DNA of 64,000 nucleotides from NCBI GenBank assembly GCA_002707025.1, contig PALG01000015.1, positions 153,601-217,600 on the forward strand. Direction: 5' to 3'. Under the pieces are notes generated by a model. It saw only the letters and a program-made list of their open reading frames with translations. It had not been told where the DNA came from and made no database searches. Within the stretch, counting starts at the first letter, position 1, and each line of letters opens with the position of its first letter. Source of the DNA: Flavobacteriaceae bacterium. GTDB taxonomy: Bacteria > Bacteroidota > Bacteroidia > Flavobacteriales > Flavobacteriaceae. This document shows, one piece after another, positions 55,865-63,784 of the stretch. The position numbers and the translations under genes were made by a program.

Positions 55865-57382
55865 TCACATGACACTTTTCTTTAGTCCCGCTAGTATGTT
55901 GATCCAGATGTAGTTGAAATTGGATTTTCGTTTTACCCTTTTTACATCGGTGCTGGCTTTCCTGAAATTACCTTCGGTATCGGTTGATTCTTTATTTACA
56001 AAAATATTGGCAATGGCCGAAAGGAAGCCTTTCTTTTCAGTAAGATCGTCCTTCAGCAAGGTTACTTGAAGTCCCTTATAATTTACCTTCATATCTACAT
56101 GCGATTGGTCTTCGTTTCCGTAGATACTGAAATAGGTTTCGTACATCTCCCCACTTAGTTTGAGTTTGTCGGAAGGAATGGTAAAACTATTCAATTCATC
56201 TGCGCCAAAGTGAGCCACCTGTGCCGAAAATTCAAATTGGTTGTTGAGGTTTGCCACATCAAAATCCCATTCGGCTTTAAAAGGCGTATCCTTTAAAATC
56301 TGTGCATCCACGGTAATATGGGTGCTGGTGTTTTTGGGATACGTATTCCCTAGGTTTTGGATGGTTCCTTCCAAAGCGGTAAAATCTACCTTTCCAGGGG
56401 GCATGCCGCTTCTAATGAGTTCTTCATAAATAATACGGCCTTTGTGTACCATAACACTATCAATTTTAAGTGGAAAAGGCAGCTTGCGTAGCATTTCGTT
56501 CATTAAAGGTTTGGTGCGGTAGGTATCGGGTACCCGTTTATCACGGAAGATTTCAATATTGGGTTCTGAAAGGGTCAATTGTTGGGCGGCATAGCCCAAG
56601 GTACTGTCCTTCAGGAATTGGAAATCCTGAAAGGTGATTTCAGAAATCTCGATGCGGTAATGGTCCCTTTCGGTTGAAATGGAATCGGATAGTGCCTCTT
56701 TGGATAGGGTGGTTTTTAAGGCGACTTGCTGAAGGGTACTGTTGGAGGACGTATGAAAATCGATGGAACCCATAGTGAGTAGATCGAATTTGGAAACAGG
56801 AACCCGAAGGCTATCCCCTTGCAGTTGCACTTCAGCAAACTGTATGGGCAGGTTTCCTTCTGAGTTTTGGATTTCCGTAATAGAAAGCTGAAGGTTTTTG
56901 GCATGCAGTAACTCCTGGTTTTTGCCTTTGGAAAGTTGCAGGGTTCCGTTGGTTACTTCGAGGCTTTTTACGAGAATAGCCGGTGGTTTTTGGGAGCCCC
57001 CATTTTTAGGGAATTGCGTTTGCGTATTGTATTGAATGTTGGGATCGCTTAGAAGGATTTTGGACAGTTGTATGTCGTCCTTGAACAAGAATTTGGTATA
57101 GCTAAGGTTTTGAAAGTCAATTTTAGAGAATTCCAATGTAGAGCCCGAAAGCGTATCGTTTTGGGGATCTATGCTGATTTTAGGTTGGTCCAAGCTGTAG
57201 GAGCCCGAAAAGATGTTAAAATGGGTGTCTTTATAGGTAAGGGAGACGTTTTCGGGGAGTTTTTCCTGAAGGGTCTTTTCAATTTTCCGGCTGATCAAAT
57301 AATTGCCACCTATGTAGAGCAGGAGGGCGACAATGACAAGGATCCCTAAGGTCTTGAAGATTTTTCGGTAGTTGTTTGGCAT
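55865..57382 (-). CDS. AsmA-like envelope protein
   Basis: A 505-residue protein with one N-terminal membrane helix (residues 10-30) and a long beta-rich periplasmic part, as in AsmA/DUF748-type proteins (repeating segments such as IRNLGNTYPKN.. and YEELIRSGMPPGKVDF). These proteins are thought to bridge the envelope and affect lipid traffic to the outer membrane. It ends 1 base after the CPXCG gene stop, in convergent orientation. Family assignment is by overall pattern, not by a sharp motif. Confidence 0.75.
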   Translation of the reverse strand: MPNNYRKIFKTLGILVIVALLLYIGGNYLISRKIEKTLQEKLPENVSLTYKDTHFNIFSGSYSLDQPKISIDPQNDTLSGSTLEFSKIDFQNLSYTKFLFKDDIQLSKILLSDPNIQYNTQTQFPKNGGSQKPPAILVKSLEVTNGTLQLSKGKNQELLHAKNLQLSITEIQNSEGNLPIQFAEVQLQGDSLRVPVSKFDLLTMGSIDFHTSSNSTLQQVALKTTLSKEALSDSISTERDHYRIEISEITFQDFQFLKDSTLGYAAQQLTLSEPNIEIFRDKRVPDTYRTKPLMNEMLRKLPFPLKIDSVMVHKGRIIYEELIRSGMPPGKVDFTALEGTIQNLGNTYPKNTSTHITVDAQILKDTPFKAEWDFDVANLNNQFEFSAQVAHFGADELNSFTIPSDKLKLSGEMYETYFSIYGNEDQSHVDMKVNYKGLQVTLLKDDLTEKKGFLSAIANIFVNKESTDTEGNFRKASTDVKRVKRKSNFNYIWINILAGLKKSVM

Positions 57383-57454
57383 CTATTAAAAATACTATCT
57401 AGTTTTGATTTGAACGAAACTTTGTGAGTTTCTGTTAAATTGTACAGACTTTCC

Positions 57455-57485
57455 CTTGCGAAACGAAAAAAGGGTTGTATATTTG
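57455..57485 (+). promoter_or_regulatory. Promoter of the initiator tRNA gene
   Basis: CTTG (57455-57458), a 19-base spacer and TATATTTG (57478-57485) match the Bacteroidota promoter TTTG-N19-TAnnTTTG with a single mismatch. Transcription should start near 57490, about 6 bases ahead of the tRNA. Confidence 0.75.
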
Positions 57486-57495
57486 CCGTCCATAT

Positions 57496-57569
<74 letters not shown>

Positions 57570-57576
57570 AAAGAAG

Positions 57577-57602
57577 ACTCCCCAAACTAGGGGAGTTTTT
57601 TA
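57577..57602 (+). terminator. Intrinsic terminator of the tRNA gene
   Basis: ACTCCCC / GGGGAGT stem with a 6-base loop and a run of T, 8 bases after the tRNA. Confidence 0.85.
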
Positions 57603-57674
57603 TGCGTGATATTTTGGGGGCACGGGCTCCTATCCGCCGGGGGCGGACACTGGTTCGAGTCCAGTTCCCGCTAC
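57603..57674 (+). repeat. Degenerate tRNA-fMet-like segment with exact 3' copy
   Basis: The last 27 bases (57648-57674) are identical to the tRNA 3' end. Upstream, TGCGTGATA resembles the tRNA 5' end CGCGGGATA and CGGGCTC recurs once, but the D and anticodon arms cannot fold normally: a perfect hairpin TCCGCC-GGG-GGCGGA occupies the anticodon-arm position. Total length is about 71 bases, close to the real tRNA. It is either a decayed tandem tRNA copy or the mark of an integration event. Confidence 0.6.
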
Positions 57675-57678
57675 TAGC

Positions 57679-57709
57679 CAATCCGGTTTCGAAAGAGGCC
57701 GGATTTTTT
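57679..57709 (+). terminator. Second intrinsic terminator-like hairpin
   Basis: AATCCGG / CCGGATT stem followed by T8, directly after the degenerate tRNA copy, just as the functional tRNA has its own. Confidence 0.7.
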
Positions 57710-57710
57710 T

Positions 57711-57747
57711 TGGTCCCACCCCCGCCCCCTCCCAGGGGGAGGGGAGG
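57711..57747 (+). repeat. Cassette-flanking repeat, left copy
   Basis: Begins TGGTCCCACCCC and contains a GC-rich hairpin (CCCCTCC / GGAGGGG). The same sequence with few changes occurs in the same orientation at 58903-58936, on the far side of the gene at 58098. Both copies are preceded by GGATTTTT. Confidence 0.75.
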
Positions 57748-57764
57748 TTTTTCAGGTGGAACAT

Positions 57765-57806
57765 CCCCTCCGTCCTTCGGACACCTCCCCTTCAAAGGGG
57801 AGGAGG
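57765..57806 (+). repeat. Two-hairpin intergenic repeat, copy A
   Basis: Two hairpins in a row: GTCC-TTC-GGAC (57772-57782) and CCTCCCC-TTCAAA-GGGGAGG (57784-57803). Copies B and C near the end of the window have the same architecture with different but still complementary stems. Confidence 0.65.
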
Positions 57807-57921
57807 TTTATATGTGAAAAGCTACTAATTTAGGCACTAAACCCTCAATTTCAGCGTTTTATAAGAGGTATTCGAGGGCTTCTGCATACCAAATCCTAGT
57901 CTTTTAACGTTATCTTCCTAT

Positions 57922-57987
57922 AAACCACGGCTTAACCACGACATAAGCAGGGTATAAGCACGGCATAACCACGGCATAAGTACGGGT
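57922..57987 (+). repeat. Six 11-bp iterons
   Basis: Six tandem units of exactly 11 bases with consensus TAAsCACGGCA (AAACCACGGCT, TAACCACGACA, TAAGCAGGGTA, TAAGCACGGCA, TAACCACGGCA, TAAGTACGGGT). The period is about one turn of the helix, so any protein bound to each unit would sit on the same face. They lie 111 bp upstream of the gene at 58098. Confidence 0.85.
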
Positions 57988-57989
57988 TT

Positions 57990-58088
57990 GCCCCGCTTAT
58001 GAGTGCCTTATAAGTGGGAGTAGCCCCGAAGGTAGGTGCCTAGAAATAGGTGCTTGCCCCAAAGTGGCTCCGGGATAAGCCTAAAAAC
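57990..58088 (+). repeat. Three imperfect 33-bp units marked by GCCCC
   Basis: GCCCC occurs at 57990, 58023 and 58056, exactly 33 bases apart each time (three times 11). Units 1 and 2 also share GTGCCT at the same position; unit 3 is weaker. The array directly follows the iterons and runs to the start region of the gene at 58098. Confidence 0.6.
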
Positions 58089-58097
58089 AAACGTAGT

Positions 58098-58850
58098 ATG
58101 GCAAAGATTAAGAGTTTATTCGAAATTAAAGGAACAATCGACGGAATCAACATTTATATGTTGAATGGCCAATGGGTGGCCCGTAAGGCGGGTGGCGGAT
58201 TTACCCGTGAGGCCATTAAAAGGAAAAAGACCATGAAACGGGTGCGACAGCAAAATAGCGAGTTTGCCTCTGCCGTCGACACGAACATGAAACTGCGCCA
58301 TGCGGTGGGATTTTTATGGGGGAACTTTAAATTTACGTACTTGCATTCGCGTATGCAAGGACTCATGCAGCGCATTAAGGACCTAGACAAGGAGAGTGCC
58401 TTTGGGGAGCGGGATGCTTTTAAGGGACTCGTTACTGAGCCAGGCTTGGCCGAAGTACAAGCGTTTACCTATTCGCCTTTGGCGCCCTTGGAAACCGTGT
58501 TGCCCTATACGGTAACGATGGGGGAGGATGCCTCCAAAATTGTATTGCAACTAGAGGAAGGCGGTAGCTTCCCGAAAATGGAAGCGGCCACGCATGTGTC
58601 CCTAAGGCTGGGGGTCGCGGTAGTAGATGCCGAAGGGCATTGTTTTGACCGATTTGGAAGTGCGGCAGTCACCGTTTCGTTGGATTCCCTTCCGGAAACG
58701 CTGCAACTTACCACCGAAAAGCCTGTAGGAGGTATGGGCCCCAAATTGGTGTTTGTACGGGTGTGGTACGGAAAACAGGAAGGTGATAAACTCACCCTAT
58801 TGCGCAACAAAGAAGCCGTAAGTGTGGGCTGTGTAGGGGTTGTGAAATAG
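58098..58850 (+). CDS. Orphan 250-residue protein of an iteron-associated cassette
   Basis: The ATG at 58098 (MAKIKSLFEIKG) is chosen over the open frame from 58050, whose extra residues come from the repeat leader. Residues 1-110 are basic and Gly/Lys/Arg-rich (KGTIDGINIYMLNG, ARKAGGGFTREAIKRKKTMKRVR, then a helical stretch). Residues 125-250 look beta-rich, with an Ig- or carbohydrate-module-like pattern. There is no signal peptide, membrane segment or known catalytic motif. Small proteins starting with a similar KGTI..I..Y....ARKKGG pattern are, as I recall, present in other Bacteroidota without known function. G+C is roughly one half, higher than all neighbouring genes. Confidence 0.72.
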   Translation: MAKIKSLFEIKGTIDGINIYMLNGQWVARKAGGGFTREAIKRKKTMKRVRQQNSEFASAVDTNMKLRHAVGFLWGNFKFTYLHSRMQGLMQRIKDLDKESAFGERDAFKGLVTEPGLAEVQAFTYSPLAPLETVLPYTVTMGEDASKIVLQLEEGGSFPKMEAATHVSLRLGVAVVDAEGHCFDRFGSAAVTVSLDSLPETLQLTTEKPVGGMGPKLVFVRVWYGKQEGDKLTLLRNKEAVSVGCVGVVK

Positions 58851-58902
58851 GGATTTCTTGAGGCACAGACGAGGACGTTTGTGGCAGCGAGGGGATTTTT
58901 AT

Positions 58903-58936
58903 GGTCCCACCCCTGGCCCCTCCCAGAGGGAGGGGA
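58903..58936 (+). repeat. Cassette-flanking repeat, right copy
   Basis: TGGTCCCACCCCTGGCC followed by the hairpin CCCCTCCC-AGA-GGGAGGGG. It repeats the element at 57711-57747 in the same orientation, so the iterons and the orphan gene lie between direct repeats about 1.2 kb apart. The rest of 58851-59082 holds only short segments such as GAGACAGGAGACAGGAC, related to the heptad arrays at the window end. Confidence 0.7.
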
Positions 58937-59082
58937 ATTATTGAGCTTGGATTGCAGGTTGGATGTTACTTATTGAAGGTTTTGCAAAGAGACAGGAGAC
59001 AGGACGCTGGTTTTGTTGGTGGTCTTGTCTCTTTTCTTATGCTTCAATATTACATCTAAAATGTTCAATGTTACTCATAAAA

Positions 59083-62000
59083 CTACCCAACACTAAGTTT
59101 TGCAGCATCTTTCCATAAGTAGTGAGGCATTGGTTCTTTCAATTTCCATTTAATATTCATTGGCTTAGTGCCATAATGCTCTTTTAAATGAGCCTCGCCA
59201 ACAAATACATAACCCATCGTATTTCCATATTCGTCTTTTGATTGTTCTCTTACAAAAAGAAGGATTTTCTTTTTGTTTTCTTGATGATTAATATAAGACA
59301 CTCCTTTGGGTGTTTCTGGACCAGCTGAGTTTTGACTCTGCCAATGAAATAGAGATTCATTAATAGCATAATCGTCATACATAGTTGTAGGTGAAAAGTT
59401 TTCTTCTGATTTGACTAAGTTTATGAATAAAAGCTCTGTGTTTAAATCTTTATTAAACGCGACCCCTTCACGACTTGACGATTTCTTTTCAAAAGTAGAA
59501 AAACCAAAGGCTGCCAAAATTTGATCTCTTGTATATCTAGCATGAAGTTTTAGAGGTTGGATATATGGCAGGTCTATGGGGATTTCCTTAAAATCTATTT
59601 GGTCAATCAAGATTTCAAGTATTTGAATTATTTCATCTATTAAGACTTTGTTCCTGCCAATAGCTCTGATGCTTTCTTCAAGAGATTTAAATCCTTTAGC
59701 TTTTTGCCAAACATCGTAATGAAGCATTAAAAGCATGGTTTGCTCTTCTTGATTGAATTTCGAAAAATCCACTTGGAAGTTCTCTTTGGCTAAGGCCAGG
59801 ATAAATCTAAAATAACTTATGGAGCTTGTTGAAAACCACTTATTATAGATAGTAGACAATAGTTCCTTTTCATTTATAGTTTCAAATTCTTTTATGGTAT
59901 TTGCTTTTTGACAAAGCCTCATCCACCCATCTTTTTTATTCTTGTAGATAAGTTGAATAGGAAGATTATAGAAAATTAAAAAGTTTTTAAGCGTAAGTGG
60001 GAGTTTAGTTTGGTGTTTGAAACTTCTAATTTTGTCTATAATCTGATTGCGATTCAAACTTGTTGCAGCTTTTATGTTTTCAAGGATAATTTCTTTAGCT
60101 TTTTTTTCCAAAACAACTGAGCAGCCAAGCGGCAAGTGAGGGAAATTACCTTCTATTTCCTTTCGTACAGGAGATGAGGTTTTTCCAATAAGAGCTCTAA
60201 ATTTATTTTCAAAATTATACTCAGGCCTCGCATTACCAACAAAATCTAATACCGTTAAACATTCTTTCTCATCTGCTAATCGTAATCCTCTACCTAATTG
60301 TTGTAGAAAAACTGTAAGGCTCTCGGTAGGTCTTAAAAATAATACTGTATCTATTTCTGGTATATCCACCCCTTCATTGAAAATATCAACGACAAACAAG
60401 TAATTGATTTCCTTATTCAGTAATTGATTCCTAACACCATTTCTATTTTGATTATTTGTGCTAGTGAGGTAGTCTGCTTTAAACCCTGCTAGGGAAAATT
60501 TTTCCGCCATATATTTTGCGTGTTCTATAGAAACACAAAACCCTATAGCTCTAACATCTGTTTTATCTTTAGTATACTTCTCTAATGCGTCAATAATTTC
60601 TCTAACTCTTCTGTCATTGGAAGTATATATATTTGTTAACTCGCTAGTATCATATTTCCCCCGATTCCATTTTGTCGTAGATAAATCGATACTATCTGAA
60701 ATGCCAAAATATTGAAAAGGACAAAGTAGTTTTCTGTTTAATGCTTCTGGTAGTCTAATCTCAGCTGCAATTCTATTGTGAAAGTCTTCCTGAATATCAC
60801 CTCCATCCATCCTTTCAGGCGTAGCAGTCAAGCCTAAAAGAACCTTTGGTTTGAAATAATTTATAATACCGCGATAACTATTAGCTGTAAGGTGATGACA
60901 TTCATCAATTATTATATAATCAAAATACTCTGGAGATAAATTTAAAATATCGAGTCTGTTATTAAGCGTTTGCACAGAAGCAAACACGTACTCGTAATTT
61001 TTTGGTTCTAGCCCATCCACCCATAATTCTCCAAAATTGTTGTCTCTTAAAATTCCTCTGAAACTTGATAAAGATTGAGAAAGTATTTCTTTGCGATGTG
61101 CTAAAAACAATAGTTTGGAAGATTTGTTTTTTTGTTTGAACGCTTTATAGTCAAAGGCTGAAATTACTGTCTTTCCTGTTCCCGTTGCGGCAACAACCAA
61201 ATTTCTATTTCTGTTGTGTACACTTCTCTCAACCTCAAGTTTTTCTAATATCTCTAGTTGAAATGGATAAGGATTGATATCAAAAAAAGATAGATTTAAT
61301 ACTGAGGGTTTAGAGATTTTTCCATTGCTTAACGAATTAATCAATCTCTCTTTATGAATAGAATCGTCAAAACTTTCAAAATCATCACTTTGCCAATAGG
61401 TGTCAAAGGTCTTTTGAAACTTGTCGATTATGTGACTAACCTCCTTTGTTGTGATTTTTATATTCCATTCTAAACCATCTGTAAGGGCGGACCTAGAAAA
61501 GTTTGAAGAGCCAATATAACCAGTGTGAAAACCTGTGTTTCTGAAAAATAAATAAGCTTTCGCATGAAGCCTTTCATTACCTGTATTGTAAGATATCTTT
61601 ACCTCTGTATTGTTCAATTTTGAAAGCAACTGAATCGCTTTGTAATCGGAAGCCCCCATATAAGTTGTAGTAATTACCCTAAGCTTACCACCTCTTTTAG
61701 TAAATTCTTTGAGTTCTCTTTCAAGAATGATAATTCCCTTGAATTTTATAAAAGAGACCAGTAAATCAATTCTATCAGCAGACAGAATTTCTTTTTTCAG
61801 TTCACTTTCAAGAGATAATCCAACATTTCCGCCAGTAAATAATTCACTATGTGTTAGTCTAGTATATGGAGTAATCTCTTTTAGATGTAAGTCAAAGTCT
61901 GAAAAACTTGCGTCTACTCTATTAAATACTGCTTTTAAAATCTCTCCCTCTATCTCTATGAGGTTGTTTTTAAACTCCTCTTTGTTAAGTTCTTCTTTTA

Positions 62001-62229
62001 AAAATTGTATAATTTTATTGGCAATTTCAATCTGTAGCTCAACCTGCTTTTCTCCTTTTACATAATCTAATGCATGTTTTATAGTTTGTGATAAGTGTTT
62101 TGCTAAAATGCTTGAGGCCTCCTCTTTATCTATTTTGGTTTTATTAATTAGGTAAAAGTCTTTATTGAGCTCATTTATTTTTTGAGAGACTAATCTTGTT
62201 ATTAGTTCTTCATAAATTCCTTGATTCAT
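59083..62229 (-). CDS. PLD-nuclease/DEAD-box helicase/DUF3427 protein
   Basis: A 1048-residue multidomain protein. Residues 130-270 form a phospholipase-D-like nuclease domain (RLHAKAYLFF and GSSNFSRSAL). The superfamily 2 helicase follows with Walker A AATGTGKT (about residue 350), DECHH (about 442), LTATPER and, in the second lobe, FNEGVDIPEID with QQLGRGLR. The C-terminal 400 residues match the DUF3427 arrangement. The catalytic His-Lys and Asn of one PLD half are present; the second half is not obvious, so it may dimerise. Such proteins are often found in defence or mobile islands. It overlaps the upstream NUDIX gene by 4 bp. The region is distinctly AT-rich. Confidence 0.9.
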   Translation of the reverse strand: MNQGIYEELITRLVSQKINELNKDFYLINKTKIDKEEASSILAKHLSQTIKHALDYVKGEKQVELQIEIANKIIQFLKEELNKEEFKNNLIEIEGEILKAVFNRVDASFSDFDLHLKEITPYTRLTHSELFTGGNVGLSLESELKKEILSADRIDLLVSFIKFKGIIILERELKEFTKRGGKLRVITTTYMGASDYKAIQLLSKLNNTEVKISYNTGNERLHAKAYLFFRNTGFHTGYIGSSNFSRSALTDGLEWNIKITTKEVSHIIDKFQKTFDTYWQSDDFESFDDSIHKERLINSLSNGKISKPSVLNLSFFDINPYPFQLEILEKLEVERSVHNRNRNLVVAATGTGKTVISAFDYKAFKQKNKSSKLLFLAHRKEILSQSLSSFRGILRDNNFGELWVDGLEPKNYEYVFASVQTLNNRLDILNLSPEYFDYIIIDECHHLTANSYRGIINYFKPKVLLGLTATPERMDGGDIQEDFHNRIAAEIRLPEALNRKLLCPFQYFGISDSIDLSTTKWNRGKYDTSELTNIYTSNDRRVREIIDALEKYTKDKTDVRAIGFCVSIEHAKYMAEKFSLAGFKADYLTSTNNQNRNGVRNQLLNKEINYLFVVDIFNEGVDIPEIDTVLFLRPTESLTVFLQQLGRGLRLADEKECLTVLDFVGNARPEYNFENKFRALIGKTSSPVRKEIEGNFPHLPLGCSVVLEKKAKEIILENIKAATSLNRNQIIDKIRSFKHQTKLPLTLKNFLIFYNLPIQLIYKNKKDGWMRLCQKANTIKEFETINEKELLSTIYNKWFSTSSISYFRFILALAKENFQVDFSKFNQEEQTMLLMLHYDVWQKAKGFKSLEESIRAIGRNKVLIDEIIQILEILIDQIDFKEIPIDLPYIQPLKLHARYTRDQILAAFGFSTFEKKSSSREGVAFNKDLNTELLFINLVKSEENFSPTTMYDDYAINESLFHWQSQNSAGPETPKGVSYINHQENKKKILLFVREQSKDEYGNTMGYVFVGEAHLKEHYGTKPMNIKWKLKEPMPHYLWKDAAKLSVG

Positions 62230-62618
62230 AATTCTTGTAGTTCTTTTACGATAGGTAAATCGGCATCAGCCCAATCTAAGCTGTCTAATTCCTCCTTGTT
62301 TAAAAGTTTATATTGTTTGTGCTCCTTTAATACAAAATTACCTTTTAAGTAATTTGCTTGAAAGGGAATAAGTTGAATTGAAAAATTAGGATAATCATGA
62401 TTTATAGTCGAAAGCCTTTTCAACAATACTATTTCAATATTCAATTCTTCTTTAATTTCTCGCTTAATACAATCTTCAAAGGATTCACCAGGCTCTATTT
62501 TTCCTCCAGGGAATTCCCATTTTAAGGGTTGATTCATTGTTTGGCTTCTTTGAACTGCTAGTATTTTATTATTAATATTAATAATTGCACATACTACTTT
62601 TATAAGCTTATTACTCAT
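62226..62618 (-). CDS. NUDIX hydrolase, MutT-like
   Basis: A 130-residue protein from the ATG at 62618 (MSNKLIKVVCAI); the open frame further upstream encodes an unrelated hydrophobic stretch. The Nudix box is present as GGKIEPGESFEDCIKREIKEE, with one deviation (Asn for the last Gly, ELNI). The preceding WEFPGGK is typical of MutT, which hydrolyses 8-oxo-dGTP and related nucleotides. The stop codon overlaps the helicase ATG (ATGA), so the two are co-translated and probably work together. The substrate is not known. Confidence 0.85.
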   Translation of the reverse strand: MSNKLIKVVCAIININNKILAVQRSQTMNQPLKWEFPGGKIEPGESFEDCIKREIKEELNIEIVLLKRLSTINHDYPNFSIQLIPFQANYLKGNFVLKEHKQYKLLNKEELDSLDWADADLPIVKELQEL

Positions 62619-62768
62619 TGAGATAATTTTTACTAAATCAGGTCCGAAAATTTGTAAGAGAGTAATTACTAAAATAATTGAAAAAGAGAATGTCAATCAA
62701 TAAGTTATCTTTTATCATTTGTGGTAACTATATATTGCTGTCTATTGTCCAATAATTTATTCTTGCCA

Positions 62769-63008
62769 TTATTTGATATGGTTGACTTCTAGATTATAAA
62801 CATTATAATCAGAAATTAATTCATTCAAAAGGTCTTTTGTGATATCAGAACTTCCTTGTAAAATCTGAAGAAATACTTCCATTCTATCTTCAGACGAAAG
62901 TGTATTCAATTTCTCATCATTTCTGAAGAATGCCATAAAATGATCTCGGTTCATTTTCTTATGTTTCATTTTTAAACAAAATAGAGGGGAGTCACCACCA
63001 AGATACAT
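62769..63008 (-). CDS. Small hypothetical protein
   Basis: An open frame of up to 79 residues with a protein-like helical composition (NRDHFMAFF, SSEDRMEVFLQILQG, TKDLLNELI). The first ATG at 63008 lies close to the repeat region; ATGs at 62969 and 62954 are better placed starts. I recognise no family and see no clear promoter. It could be a gene fragment of the accessory region. The 150 bases between it and the NUDIX gene contain no other feature that I can name. Confidence 0.4.
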   Translation of the reverse strand: MYLGGDSPLFCLKMKHKKMNRDHFMAFFRNDEKLNTLSSEDRMEVFLQILQGSSDITKDLLNELISDYNVYNLEVNHIK

Positions 63009-63081
63009 AAAAACCTACAATATCCCTTACTGGTTTTTCTTGGCGTCTATTTGTCGTGATTCCTGTCTCCCTAATTGTTAT

Positions 63082-63109
63082 TGGTGAATGGTGAATGGTG
63101 AATGGTGAA
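63082..63109 (+). repeat. Tandem 7-bp repeat, four units
   Basis: TGGTGAA is repeated four times without change. Confidence 0.85.
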
Positions 63110-63183
63110 TAGGGTGGGACCCACCATTATTTTTACATTTTACATTGGGCGTTTTATATTTTATATTTAAGAAAAGGTCCTGA

Positions 63184-63327
63184 CTCTTGTCTCTTGTTTC
63201 TTGCCTCCTGTCTCTTGTTTCCTGGCTCTTTAGAGATTCTTCGCTATGCTCAGAATGACAATGCCGACGTGATTCCTGTCTCTTGTCTCTTGTCTCTTGT
63301 TTCTTGTTTCTTGTTTCCTGACTCTTT
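63184..63327 (+). repeat. Degenerate heptad arrays separated by a palindromic element
   Basis: Units of the form TCTTGTC / TCTTGTT / TCCTGTC occur in two runs (63184-63229 and 63274-63327). Between and after them lie two 28-bp copies of GAGATTCTTCGCTATGCT...GAATGACA (63233-63260 and 63329-63356). Confidence 0.7.
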
Positions 63328-63361
63328 AGAGATTCTTCGCTATGCTCAGAATGACAATGCC

Positions 63362-63487
63362 GTCGTGATTCGTGATTCGTGTATCTTGTCTCTTGTTTCC
63401 TGTCTCTTGTTTCCTGTCTCCATATAAAACACCCTTCGACAGGCTCAGGGTGACCGTGGGATTCTTCGGCTGCGCTTCTGAATTGGA
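63362..63487 (+). repeat. 126-bp direct repeat, copy 1
   Basis: From GTCGTGATTCGTGATTC through a heptad run, CATATAAAACACC, the palindrome CACCCTTCGACAGGCTCAGGGTG and GATTCTTCGGCTGCGC. It recurs 512 bases later with a few mismatches. Confidence 0.85.
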
Positions 63488-63499
63488 CTGAGCGTTAAG

Positions 63500-63520
63500 A
63501 AAAGGTATGGTATACCTTTT
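63500..63520 (+). terminator. Palindrome with terminator features inside the repeat region
   Basis: AAAAGGTAT-GGT-ATACCTTTT, a perfect 9-bp stem, with partly complementary flanks GCGTTAAG and TTAGCG. It could terminate transcription in either direction. Confidence 0.5.
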
Positions 63521-63534
63521 TAGCGAAAGCTTGT

Positions 63535-63551
63535 CCCGAATTTACTTCGGG
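63535..63551 (+). repeat. CCCGAATTTACTTCGGG dyad, copy 1 of 3
   Basis: A 5-bp inverted repeat around ATTTACT. Identical copies are at 63697-63713 and 63721-63737. Confidence 0.75.
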
Positions 63552-63603
63552 AATCTAGCCTGTCGCGCAGGAGATTCTTCGGCTGCGCCTCTGAATGACA
63601 ACC

Positions 63604-63653
63604 CACCCCGTCAGCCCTTTGGGCTGCCACCCCTCCCTGTCTAGGGCGGGGAG
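63604..63653 (+). repeat. Two-hairpin intergenic repeat, copy B
   Basis: Hairpin 1 is CAGCCC-TTT-GGGCTG (63612-63626); hairpin 2 is CCCCTCCCT-GTCT-AGGGCGGGG (63630-63651, one mismatch). Same order and spacing as copies A and C. Confidence 0.7.
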
Positions 63654-63696
63654 CACTTGGTATGGAGTCATTTTTACATTTTTAGGTTGAGCTTGT

Positions 63697-63737
63697 CCCG
63701 AATTTACTTCGGGTACTCGTCCCGAATTTACTTCGGG
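63697..63737 (+). repeat. CCCGAATTTACTTCGGG dyads, copies 2 and 3
   Basis: Two identical 17-bp dyads 24 bases apart, joined by TACTCGT. Confidence 0.75.
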
Positions 63738-63784
63738 AAGCCAGCCTGCCGCGCATGCTTATGGGCCGTGGGAATTTATTCAAA

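Noticed and set aside
57602..57817. Plus-strand open frame of 71 codons
   Set aside because: It translates the tRNA-like segment and GC-rich palindromes (poly-Pro, GGFSGG) and has no protein-like pattern.
57922..58088. CRISPR or minisatellite inside a coding region
   Set aside because: The units are 11 bases long without spacers, and the stretch lies upstream of the chosen start, not in a gene.
63184..63420. Possible CRISPR array
   Set aside because: The periodicity is 7 bases with no 24-40-base repeats separated by unique spacers, and no cas gene is nearby.
63194..63427. Open frame of 77 codons in the terminal repeat region
   Set aside because: Its translation is made of repeated blocks (EILRYAQNDN, LLSLVSC) that only reflect heptad and palindromic DNA repeats.
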